Below, in pieces: positions 12,935 through 23,990 of a DNA stretch of 64,000 nt (positions within the stretch are counted from its first letter, which is position 1; the number at the start of each line of letters is the position of its first letter). Under the pieces are notes generated by a model. The model searched no databases and was not told the origin of the DNA. It was given only the letters and a program-made list of their open reading frames with translations. The stretch is from Rhabdornis inornatus. Taxonomy: Eukaryota > Chordata > Aves > Passeriformes > Rhabdornithidae. The DNA lies in NCBI GenBank assembly GCA_013397075.1, contig VWZS01003937.1, positions 4,422,100 through 4,486,099 on the forward strand, read 5' to 3'. Made by a program: the position numbers and the translations under genes.

Positions 12935-15900
12935 GTGAGTGCTTGGTTTTTTACTGTTTAAAGGCTGATTTTTCTCTTATGGGTCAGCAATACTTAAGGA
13001 GGATGTGTGTAACACTTAAAGGTAGTACTAACTTATATTCTTTTCAAAGAAACTAGATATAGTCATAATCCTTCTGACTTTACCTAAGTAGGAAACAGAT
13101 GATGAAAAATTCCTTTAATAAAAAATTTTAGAAGCCAAAAGTTTAACTTCATTAATTACTTTTGGTTTAATTATTTTTTATTTATTTAATTCAGAATATG
13201 ATTTTAAATCATATTGCTTTTTAATTTATGTGACTGAGGGCATGGTCATTTCTAGGTTTTCGGAATTTTTTGTTGATATCATCACTACTTCCTCTTGATT
13301 CAGCTTTAGAGCGAAAAGAGTGGAAAGAAAAAAAAGGAGATGAGGGCGGAGCTCTGAGATGGCTGTATCTCATATTTCCACTAAACAGTTTACTGTGCTC
13401 ATTTCTAATGGCTAAGAAATGATCAGAGATGCTTTCAAAACCAGGTGGTTTTCATTAAGAGTATTGCAAGCTTAAACATTTCATACTGTTCCAGTGAAAA
13501 TCAGCCCATAGTAAGACATTTTGATTTGAATCCTAACTTGCAAACACACAGTTTGAGCCTTTTCAGCAAGACATACTAAACTGAGTTCTTGAGTTGTTCT
13601 GTCATAGGAATCAGGGACTGAGGCATGACTGGGGAATAAATGGAAGTAAAGGGTAAGGCTGATAGGGGAACTTCTGCTTCTTGGGTTAGTGTGGATGTGC
13701 AGCTAACAGCAGGTGTTGCTTTTGGAGTGATTTGCACCTTTCTCCTCGCAGTAATACTACCCACATTTCTTCCTTATTTGGGGGGGCTAAATTTTATTTT
13801 TGCAGAACTCTGGTTGTTGCTGGTGACAAACATCTCGGGAACAAATAATAATGTCTTTTTTCTTGTGTCTAGAATCCGAACAAGAGACAAGTACATAGCT
13901 TTTAGATATTTTTACAGTGATATATAGAGGAAGGACTTGTGGTAGCAGACTTCCTGTATTGCAGTAGATTCAGTGTTTCGGGTTGTGGATAGACTGTGCA
14001 ATAACTGGAACTGAGACTTAAGATAAGTGATTACTTGCTACTGTGGTAATAATGAGGATTATGCTGATAACACAGGATTTAGCAAATACATTTCTTTTCC
14101 CAAAAGGAGGTTTACAGGCTATTGTGGAAACATTATAATGTGTATGTCCATAGGTTAAAGTCAAGGAAAGAATCTGGGATTGTATGCTCTTGCCTTTTCC
14201 ATTTCAGTGCTCCTATCGTTAAACTGAAAGCCTGGAGAAAAAATGGAAACCTGAAAAAAAAAAGAGCAGCACTAGTGAAATCTTGATTGCTACTGATAGG
14301 TGTCTTTGTTTCCTATCCACAGTTACTGTTTAACCAAACATTGGCATGTGCTACCCTGTGCTGTGGCCGGTTGGGAATTACTTGTGTGCTGCATCTGAAA
14401 AGAATTAAGTGTTTGAGCTGTGCTTCTCTAGCACAAACAAACATGACTCGGGTATTGCTCTAGCACTGCCAGTTTTCACAAAGTCAGTGGGAACTTTTGG
14501 GAATGCAGCCCCTTGTCCAATTAATTTGCTTTGTATGGATATGTGTCACTGGGTTTTAACAGGGCTTGAAGAAATTTTGTTTCTTTGTCTTCACTATTTA
14601 TCAGCTTTTTCTAGTAATGATATTAAGATACTTGTTTAAGTCAAATGCTGTGTTCCAGAAAGAAGCTGGTTTTATTTAACTTTGGTACTTGTTCATTCAT
14701 GGTGGTTTTGGTAATGGAAAATTTCACAAACTGAAATTTTCATTTCATTGAACTGTTGCCTAAGAGTTAGGCCTCTGATTGGTATTTGAATTTATTAAAT
14801 ATTATTTCCACTGAAAGGCAAAAATAAAAACCTAGCAGCAGCTTTATTCCAGTGACAGGAACTGCTCTTGTTCAGAGGAGGGTGCTTCAAGTGACTTTTG
14901 TGGCTCGGTGAAAGGGCAGTAAGTGATTTGCAATGTTTATCTTTTAGTGTTCTATGGTAACGGGACTTTGGCCTTCACCAATGCCTTTTTATTTCGTTGC
15001 TCCTAATTGACAAAGTTTAAATTGTTTATAGTATATTTACTAATTCAGATAATTCTATGAAAGGTAATTGTTGTTGGTGGTTAGGTATTAGCAAGATGCA
15101 AAGTCTCCCTCTTGCTGTAGGTAACCTACAGGTTCAGTGCTGGTGAGAAACCTGAAATTGCATTCAGGAATGATTGGTGTACCACACTGATTCACTCATG
15201 GCTGAAATATAACCACTGTGGTCCTGAATTGTGGCTTGCCGTTATCCATAGATTGAATGTGGAGATAGATATTTCTACTGAGTGTCTGTAAAGCAAGTTC
15301 TAGGAGGGCTGAACTAATTTTTGTTTCTGTTCACATTTCTGTGTTTTATTTTTTGTTATATAGAGGGAATCACATTAGGCAAAGACACATTCAAAGGTGC
15401 TTTGGAATTCAAAGATGTTGAATTTGCATATCCAACACGTCCAGAATCATCAATTTTCAAAGATTTCAGCCTTTCCATTCCAGCTGGCTCTGTTATGGCT
15501 CTCGTGGGCCCAAGTGGTACAGGGAAATCCACGATTGTATCCCTTCTGCTGCGGCTGTATGATCCTATCTCAGGTATAGTTTGTGTGTTACTCTCACTTG
15601 CAACAATTAATGCTTTGCATTTCAGATAAACCTTACAAACAGGGTTCCTGTGCTTGAGGTCCTTGTTTCCTTCTGGGGTGTATGGTTACCTTGTGGTGGT
15701 GCCTGCATTGCTTTGCGTTTCTGATCCACCTGTGCACTGTGTGATTCCCCAGGGGTTGTCATTCTCAGCTGTTCCTTCAGACTCTTTTCAGTACATTCAA
15801 ACACACTTGACTTTACTCTTTCCTAACTTAAGGTACTATCACCGTTGATGGCTTTGATATCCGTCAGTTAAATCCACTGTGGTTGAGGACGAAGATTGGA

Positions 15901-18900
15901 ACAGTAAGTCAGGTAAGGAAAAAAAAAACAAGTGGATGAAATAATTTTGTGATCAACTAGCCTTTTCTCACTTTCCTTCTTTTTAAAAAGACATAATCTT
16001 GCTTCTCGGTGAAATCTTTCCATCTCACCATAACTGCTGTTACACATGCTTTGTTCTAAAAATGAGTATTTAGAGCTAGTTCCGGTATTCTGTAGTCTGT
16101 TTTTACATAATCACAGAGATCCAGAATGTTAGTTTACAAGACAAGTGTGCATGTGGATGCTGGAAGGTAAATTGCTGTAAATTGTGTAATTTACACTGCG
16201 TGCTATAATTTGGTGAAGTGAGAAAAATCTTAACACTTAATTACCTTTTATATTGATGGAAGTCACGCAATCATATTTTACACAGCCATTTAAAAAACTG
16301 ACCTTCTGTGCTCTGAGTAGTTTCCAGGAAAACATAATTCCATAATTACAGTTTCCAGGAAGCCATAATTCCCATCAGGAAGGAATGAAAATACAGCACA
16401 GTTGGCACTTACTTTTATAGTGCCACCTTCCTAGCAACCTCCAGATTCTAAGTCAATGGTGTCTTAAAAATAAACTGTTTCATCAATTAAAATGTTCATT
16501 CATTTGTCTCCCCACATACTTCACAGAACAATTAACTGTTAGGCAGATGTTCTGGTTAAAAGTATAAGAGTAACTGAGTATTTGTTGCATTTCAAAATAA
16601 CTTGTTTATGTAATAACGCCACCAAAAGCTTTTTTGTAAAAATTATTTTCCTGTTGGTACATTAGCACTTCTCTTTTTGAAAGAATCTATTCCATTTAAA
16701 TTATCAGTAGGAGGTCAATACTGGTATTCAAAGAACATGACTCTACTTTTTAAACACACTCACCTTGTTTCAGACATTTTCCTATTTTACATCACTTGTC
16801 CTATCTCACAGTTCTCTGTTGCAAGCTTGAATACAAATTAAATGCACATAATACTATAAAATCTGTGTAGCAGTTAAGGAAAGAATCATCATTGTTGCAA
16901 ATTATAGAATAGTTTGGGTTGGAAGGGACCTTTAAATGTCATCTAATCCAATCCCCCTGCATTGAGGAGGGACATCTTCAACTAGATGTGGTTGATCAGA
17001 GCCCCATCCTTGAATGAGCCTGACTTAGAATGTTTCCAGGGATGGGGCGTCCACCACCTCTCTGGGCAACTTCTTTCAGCATTTCGCCACCTGCATTGTA
17101 AAAAAGTTTTCCTTGTACCTAATCTAAACCAACCTTCCTTTAGTTTAAAACCATCACCCCTTGTCCTGTCACAACAGGCCCTGCTAAAAAGTCTGTTTCC
17201 ATGTTTCTTAGAGCCCCCCTTTATGTCCTGAAACACCACAGTCAGGTCTCTCTGGAGCCTTTTCTTCTCCAGGCTGAACAGCTCCATTCCCCCACAGGAC
17301 AGATGCTCCATCCCTTCCAGTATGATGATAGGTGGCAAAGTACAGAGGAAGAGCTTTTGATTTTTGAATGTATAGCTCTTCCTAAACTCTTCCTAAAGTA
17401 TTAGGAATTGAGAGTTATGTTTTGTCAGTTAAAAAAGCAACTTAATTTTTAATTGGTTTTCCCTGTCCATTTTGGTGTTACGGAAGGAGGTTTTTTATTA
17501 GTCTTTAATTCAGTTAACTCTAGCTTACGTATTCTTTGTATGGATATTGTAATTGGGGTCTTGTAAGTGGGATTTATGTTGTCTGACATAATATATAACA
17601 ACTGCATACAATTACAGATCTACTATATTAGTTACGTGTTTGCATTCGTCAGGAACCAATTCTCTTCTCCTGTTCTATTGCTGAAAATATTGCCTATGGT
17701 GCAGAGGATCCTTCTACCGTGACTGCAGAGGAGATTCAGAAAGTTGCTGAAATAGCTAATGCTGCTAGTTTTATCAGAGATTTTCCGAAAGGGTTTGACA
17801 CTGTTGTTGGAGAAAAAGGCATTTTGCTTTCAGGTACATCTTTATGTTGCTTATTTTAAAAATCTTGGTATTATTGAGTGATGTAAAGATTCCGTAATTT
17901 TTTGTTACCATGTTTTTCTCCAAGCTGTAGCCTGCCATAAGTATTAAAAGAATCCTCCCTTCACCTCCATTCCCCACTAAAGTACATAGGCCTAATGCTG
18001 CTCAGCCCAGGCATTCAGTGAAAATTACCTGACATCTGTTTTCCTTTTTCAATTTACTGATTCTTTTCCCCTAGGTGGACAGAAGCAACGAATTGCAATT
18101 GCTCGAGCTCTGCTCAAGGTAAGCCAGCACCCAAACTGGTTTATTTAACTACTTCCTGGGGGGAGGCAGGAAGGATTAACAAGGAGGAGGTGTTTCAGTG
18201 GGAGACGTAGGAAAATATCTTAAAAAGGGAAAATTGTATCTTTTATATACTGAAGTTTGAAAGGGCTGAATGGCTTAACTGGTGACAATTTACTTAATGT
18301 CAGTACTTCTTTCTATCTTTCAGCCATGTTTTTTGGTAGTTCTTGCCAAGACTGATGTTAAATCATTGTATAATGGCCCACTTCCATAAGATGAGGTCAA
18401 GGATGAAGGAAGACTTTAAGAATGTGGCACTATTAAAAGTATATATGACACGCCTCTGTTCAGATCTCTATCATTCGTGCCTTAGTTTTTCTGGGTTGCA
18501 GTTTACTAGTACTTCAGATGCCTTGTCTTAGCTTTGAGGGATTTGGGACAAGGTGATATTTCAGGCACAGTGCAGTGTCATGTTTTTCTTTGAAGATTGT
18601 TATGGGTCTAGCTTCAGAGCAGGATCTGTGCTGCACACATTGAGGGAGCTTCTGAGGATCAGAACTACAGAGAGTTTGGTTCAGGGACAGCCACTGAGCC
18701 TTGCAGGAAGGCAGTTTGGTGCTGATGCTCAGCTGGAAGTTTTGATCCTTGCTGAGCACAGTTTACATTCACATTAAGCCGCACAGGTGTCTGTAGCATC
18801 CTGGCATGCCCAATTCTGCTAGATTAATAGGAATTTCATCATACCAGTTCTCTTTTACCACATATGCTGAATAGCTGATTGTATTTCAAGCCATGCATTT

Positions 18901-20559
18901 TATATGGTTCATGGGATTAAAGAGTTTATGTTGTAGAAGTAAAAGGGTTGTAAAAAATAAATGAGTAGTTGATATACTGGGATAGCTGGGGGTGCAATGG
19001 AGTCCCATCTGTCCCAGATAAAGTTTAAAGCTTTTACTTTCAACTTTTTCAGGGAAGTTTGGGTTATTTTCTGTAATTCAGCAGTGAATTCTTCTAAGGG
19101 ATTTGAGAGCTGGCAATATGTTTTTTTTAGTAATCTTACTGGGAGAAGTTCTTAAATGCTAGTTCTTAAGTACTATGTGTTTTACCTGTGAGTGAAATAC
19201 TGCTCGTTGGTAGGGCTTTGTTACTTTCAGTTACTAAGACAGTTTTATATAGCAGACCGACTGCAAGCAGAGGGTAGCTGAGCATCTGTGAAAAAGCCAC
19301 ATAAGAATGTAGAACTTTTGACCATAGTGCTGCCAAGAGTGCCTTAAAAATCATCTCCCACTGTTTAGTTTGTATATTTCAAATGGTTATCCAGGAATAG
19401 TATTCTGCTATTTTAGTTTGAAAAATCTGAAAATGGAGGAGTGTTGTTTCTGTTTTGTCCTCTTAGCATTTAGATTTCTTAGAATGATGCTCAGTTCTTT
19501 CGATGAAGTAGATGCTCTTATTTGGAGTTTTAAGCTATATGAATCCTGTTCTCTTTTGATATAAATATTCATATCTTGTTTAATTGTTACTACAACCAAT
19601 TTTACTTTCTTTTTCAGAATCCTAAAATTCTTCTGTTAGATGAAGCAACAAGGTAAGAAGAAAAAGAAATAGAAACTTAGAAATTATGTACCTGTAAAAC
19701 TCAGATTTGGGAATCCTTCCTCCCTTCCTCCCTTCCTTCCTCCCTCTCCATGTCATTATACATTAGCTAGCCCTGTATTGCTCTCTACTCACAAGAAGGA
19801 ATGTGCCTTCTGGAATGTGTGACTTGGTTAGGAGACCTGTAATAAAAGCTGTTTTTGCAAAGCAGGAAGGATAGCTGGTGCACTGTAATTTTTCATGGAG
19901 TTAAATTCATAATATGTGACATGATTTTTGAAACATCTACTTAAGGCTTTTTTGTATCTTTTAACTTACATCCTAGTGTAAAAGAGAGAGGTCTATTTTG
20001 CAGTGTAACAGATTTTTTTTTCCACTGACTTAATTTGGTGTTACTTCTCCATGCTTACTTTTGCATATGAGAATATGTAATGCCTATAACTTGGATGTGA
20101 GCACTGAGCATGTTCACAAAACTTTCCTGCAGTTCCAGCAGTTCATCTTTACCACAAATAGAGAGGGTTTGCAATTTTGGCAAAATAAGCCTCATGCATA
20201 CAAAACCAACCTGTCTTACAGTAACAAATATCCTCCACTCTCCCGTCCCTACCCCATTTGTTACTAGTGCTTTGGATGCTGAAAATGAGTATCTAGTGCA
20301 AGAAGCTCTGGACCGGCTGATGGAAGGGAGGACAGTCCTAATTATTGCTCATCGTCTGTCTACTATCCAAAATGCTGATTTCGTTGCAGTCCTTGGCCAG
20401 GGTAAAATTCTTGAATGTGGGAAACATGAGGAACTACTTGCAAATCCAAATGGACTTTTCAGGAAACTAATGCAGAAACAAGCTTTTCTTCAGAATAGTG
20501 ATACTTTTGCATTAGATTTACAATCCAGAGAAAAGAATATGTTAAAAGAAAATGTATGA
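5531..20559 (+). CDS. ABCB10: ABCB10, mitochondrial inner-membrane ABC half-transporter (5'-partial, exons 2-13)
   Basis: Homodimeric ATP-binding cassette half-transporter of the mitochondrial inner membrane. In mammals it is linked to erythroid heme synthesis, mitoferrin-1 stability and, in recent work, biliverdin export. Exons read by splice sites and frame: 5531-5731, 6074-6276, 7926-8060, 9431-9577, 10318-10453, 12839-12934, 15364-15573, 15833-15912, 17653-17833, 18075-18118, 19618-19652, 20268-20559. All introns are GT-AG and the exons join in one frame to 585 whole codons plus stop. The human protein is about 738 residues, so roughly the first 150 (targeting sequence and start of the membrane domain, exon 1) are outside the window. 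Order: transmembrane domain in exons 2-7, nucleotide-binding domain in exons 8-13 with all catalytic motifs intact. The C-terminus runs past the remembered human end. Assignment rests on near-identity to human ABCB10, for example MSAPFF in the first helix and KTRTGELINRLSSDTA. Confidence 0.96.
9266..9286 (+). repeat. G-quadruplex-forming motif in ABCB10 intron 4
   Basis: Four G runs of 5, 4, 4 and 4 bases separated by loops of 2, 1 and 1 bases. It lies on the transcribed-sense strand 145 bp before the exon 5 acceptor, so it could fold in DNA or in pre-mRNA. Its fit to the canonical motif is seen directly; function is unknown. Confidence 0.8.
16904..17320 (-). mobile_element. CR1 LINE, 3'-end fragment (antisense to ABCB10)
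   Basis: On the + strand the element opens with the inverted CR1 3' end (ATAGAAT, then GTTTGGGTTGGAAGGGACC) and continues with the well-known avian CR1 3' segment, including TCTCTGGAGCC and CTCCAGGCTGAACAGCTCC. The element is therefore on the minus strand and severely 5'-truncated, which is typical of CR1. It lies in ABCB10 intron 9. It encodes no intact reverse transcriptase; the open frames across it are fragments. Its ends are approximate. CR1 is characteristic of birds and other sauropsids and supports the source assignment. Confidence 0.92.
19714..19748. repeat. Polypyrimidine CTTCC/TCCC simple repeat
   Basis: An imperfect run of CCTTCC and TCCC units in ABCB10 intron 12, entirely pyrimidine on the + strand. 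It starts about 60 bp after the exon 12 donor. It is a low-complexity tract with no other signal seen. Confidence 0.75.
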
Positions 20560-23470
20560 GACAACGTATGAATAATGGAAACTTAAAAACTACAAAGACT
20601 ATAATTTATGTTTCAGTTATGTAAAGTAAATGTTATATTTTTCCAAAATGTACAAAATATTCTTTTGAAACTTAAATGTGTTTAAACTTTTTATTGAAAG
20701 CTTTTTAATAACTATTGTAACTTTTAAAAGTATCTGTCACACTGAGATAATTTCAATGCATAGATTTTTCTGCTTGTGTTACTTTGAGACTGTCTAGAAT
20801 CTTGTTTGCTGTAATGGAATGTATGAAGATGTGCTCCATTCTCAAGTAAGTTCAGTATTTTAAAGGTAATTAAATGACAATCTTATCATTTTCATATCAT
20901 TGTCTCTCTCTTTCCAAGGAACTTTCGTGTTTTGTGTTTGTCAGTAGTCTTAAAATGCTGGAATTCAAAAATGCGTGACACTAACACACTCCATAAGTTC
21001 TGTCTGACTTCCACTGCACCATGCTTCCAGTTACCATTTGTTGCAAAATGTGATTGTGTGTTCTGAACTTGACTATGATCGCCATCTGCAGTTCCTGTAG
21101 AGAATTACATGTTAAAACACATATTAGAGAGTATGAAAGCATGAGTTGGAGGAAAGTTCTTTAATAAAACAAACAACCCAACGGAGAAAGAAAGGCAACC
21201 AAACAAAAAAACTAACTTTACATAAGGACAAAGGAAGTGTATTACTATATGAAGTCACATAGGGAAATCTAAAATTTGCATGTGTTTTCTTCCCTTTTCT
21301 ATTTTCCCATTTCTTTAGTTTCATTTCCTTTCTAAGATGACATCCAAAAGGACAGGACCTCCCATATATGTTTTTGTTTTTTTTAAAGGCGTATGTAAGT
21401 TTTGTATTGTTAATTAAAATTTCAGTGATAGAAATAATGAATTTTGCCTAACTACTTAATTGGAAACAACCTTCTCAAGGATGACTAGTAAAATAGCAGC
21501 ATTACATTGATTTTAATAACTTCAGGGGGATATGTTTGGCAGTGAAGAGTTTGCCTCATGTTTCTGATTGAAGAGTCTCTTTCAATAGAATCTCTGAAGA
21601 TGCAAAACCCCACAAGGAGATTTTAAAAAGCTAGAAACTTCCCAGGTCAGATTAAAACTCACCCGTGCTAGGAAAACTTGTTGCTGGAAGACCTTATTGG
21701 CAATAGCTAACATACCTAGTGCTAGGCATGCTTAAAATGTTAGTGCCATTAATGGCCCCTTATGGAATATAGTGAAAATATTAGAGAATGGAAATAAAAT
21801 TACATCCAGATCTGATTTTATCTTCAGATTAAATTTGCCTAGAAGCATGTTGTACTAAAGATATGCAAAAAATACTCCTGACCCAATGTTTAATTTTAAT
21901 GTTGACTATTAGTTAATGTATTTAGAGGGGTTTGCATCTTTAATCTTCACTCATGTGATTTCTCCTTACATGAGATCTAACGAGCCCCTTTATTCCTGTA
22001 TTTGCACGGGTTACAGGAATTACTTGCAGCTGAACTGAATGAGTGTTTAATGTCTTTTGTTCAGTAGTTGTCCTGGCAGGTATTGCAGCCAACAGAGAAG
22101 TGTGAAAAGCTACACAAAAGCTCTAGTCCACTGAAAGGCAAATGTTTGTCATAACAGGTACATTGGCTAGCAGATTTTATTCGAGTTAGAACCACTCAAA
22201 AAACTCCTTGGGATATTGGTGAGACAGTCAAAAACTGGTTAAGTCTCTAACTGGTATCAGTACAACTTATTTCTTTGTCGAAAATGAGATTTGAATGTTG
22301 AATTGTATCTCTCTCCTGAAGATGGAGCTCTTACAGGGCTGAGACAGCAAAAGGAAGCCGACTAATTCCCTGAGGAACTGTAGCTGTATATAGATAGGGT
22401 TCAATCAGCAAAACACAACTGTTCATGCTGCATAATTTTAAATATTTTAGGAATGAGCTGTGAAGAGGAGCTTTCCATTTTTAAAATAATTTGAATGTCA
22501 CCAGTCATGAATGTTGGGAAATGTGGATGTAGTCTTGAATTTTCTTCCAGAGTTTCCTGTATTTGCCTGTTTGTTTGTGCATTTCCTGGTTTGATTTAGT
22601 TTGTCTTGATGAAGTGACAGTAAGATGCTGATTTAGCATCATATGTATAAAAAAGGCAATATAGAAGGATACTATATTAATGTAACAATATAGTGATGCT
22701 CCACTAAATTTTGGTATTTTGCTTTTTGCATAAACTCAAAGCCAAAGGAGCTAACTTGAATGAAGAAGACAAAGCACTGACAGGTGCCTGATACTTCGGT
22801 CCTGCCAAAATGAACCATCTCAAGTTTATCTCATCTGCATTTGGCTTCAGTCCTAGGGGACCACAATCCACATAGAAAGCCTTACATCCCTGAATCTATT
22901 ATCAAAGAACACATTTTTGAAAAGTTATGCGACTTTTTTTAATATATTCTTAGTTAATTTTATCTTAACTGATTTGCATTGTTGATAATACACATTCAAC
23001 TCAACTTCTTCACCAAGACGCTGGGACATACTTACCTTTTGAAAGCTTTTTCATGTAAACCAATGCCATTGAGCATTTAGTTCCCATTGAAGGCTAAAAT
23101 CTATTTTTATACCCTAGAATAGCTGTGGTGCATGGTTGTTATGTACCAGAGATGTGAAACGCGCCAAGGTTTGCATGGAATATAGTTTTGTGTATTCATT
23201 TATTTAATTAATTAGACATTTGGGGACAAACACAGGTATGCATACGGTGTTTTAAAGATAAGGCAACTCTTAGTGGAAAATAAGTAATTTCAAATGGTCT
23301 CTGAACAGCTGCTTTTTGATCATATCCAGCCTTTCCCTGCTCCAGCTGCTCAGCGCCAGCTAATCGCATGAACTCAGTGAGGAATGGTACCAAAACCCAC
23401 TCTTGTGAATCCGCCTGGGAAGGTTCCGAAGGACCAAGCACAGCTTCAGGAACACCTGAGGGAGAGGCCC
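20560..23470. other. ABCB10 3'UTR and ABCB10-NUP133 intergenic region
   Basis: AT-rich sequence following the ABCB10 stop. The first part is 3'UTR up to one of two poly(A) signals (20869 or 21163). The remaining 2.3 kb shows no exon-like open frame, RNA gene or recognisable transposon. The open frames seen here are short and without splice context. Confidence 0.6.
20869..20874 (+). terminator. ABCB10: ABCB10 polyadenylation signal (ATTAAA), proximal
   Basis: ATTAAA about 310 bp after the stop codon, followed by T/G-rich sequence with TTTTGTGTTTGTC. This is the first good poly(A) hexamer in the 3'UTR. A canonical AATAAA at 21163-21168 could serve a longer transcript. Site use is inferred, not shown. 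Confidence 0.5.
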
Positions 23471-23990
23471 GTGTTTCGCTTTGGCGCTGACGGCGAGCAG
23501 CGCCCAGGCGGAGCCAGAGCCGCCATTCACGCACCGAGGGCTGGGCCAGCTGCTCTGCACGGCTGCCGCGGGGTTTCCGCCGCTCCCCGGCAGGGGCGGG
23601 GCCGCGCCGTGCTCGGCTCTGTTCGGCTCCACCCGGTGCGGTTCGGCTCCTCCCAGTCCCCCCAGGACGCGCTCGGCTCCGTTCGGCTCCCGGCTGTTCC
23701 CGCGCGGCTCCGCCCCGCGGTGACGCGCTCAGCGGGCGCCTGGCGGGAGCGGGGGGTCCGGGCTGCTCCCGCATCCATAGCCATGTTCCCGTCGGCTCCC
23801 GCCTCCCCGCGAACCCCGAGCGGCTCGGCCCGCAGGACCCTCGGCAGCGCCGCGCCGAGCCCTCTCTCCCGGCCGGGCGGCAAGAAGGGCCTGCCCGTGG
23901 TGGCGGCTGCCGCCTCGCCGGTGCTGTTCTCGCCGGCGGCGCGGAGGAGCGGCTCCCTCTCGGCGCGGTGAGTCCCGCCCCTCGCCGCGC
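23470..23990 (+). promoter_or_regulatory. NUP133: CpG-island promoter of NUP133
   Basis: An abrupt change from AT-rich DNA to a CpG-dense block that surrounds exon 1. A GC box (GGGGCGGGGC) lies at 23593-23602 and an inverted one near 23708-23714. No TATA box is seen, as expected for a housekeeping promoter. Five copies of a GYTCGGCTCY decamer occur at 23611, 23621, 23641, 23671 and 23681. The transcription start is not determinable but should lie between about 23600 and 23780. Confidence 0.8.

Larger units (their letters stand above)
15364..20559 (+). other. ABCB10: ABCB10 nucleotide-binding domain exons 8-13
   Basis: Complete ABC ATPase cassette. The Walker A motif GPSGTGKST is at 15507-15533. 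The Q-loop glutamine is the last codon of exon 9 (15910-15912) before EPILFS in exon 10. The signature LSGGQ is split by intron 10 (LS plus one base at 17827-17833, the rest at 18075-18082). Walker B ILLLDE is in the 35-nt exon 12, with Asp-Glu at 19639-19644. The D-loop SALDAE crosses intron 12. The switch histidine of IAHRLST is at 20350-20352. All residues needed for ATP hydrolysis are present, so the protein should be catalytically competent. Exons 11 and 12 are very short (44 and 35 nt). Confidence 0.93.

Noticed and set aside
16982..17338. 118-codon antisense open frame
   Set aside because: It lies inside the CR1 fragment, in its 3' region, and is not a gene.
23208..23774. 188-codon antisense open frame across the NUP133 CpG island
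   Set aside because: GC-rich DNA lacks stop codons by composition. The product is Ala/Arg/Pro/Gly-rich with no family likeness and overlaps the promoter and 5'UTR.
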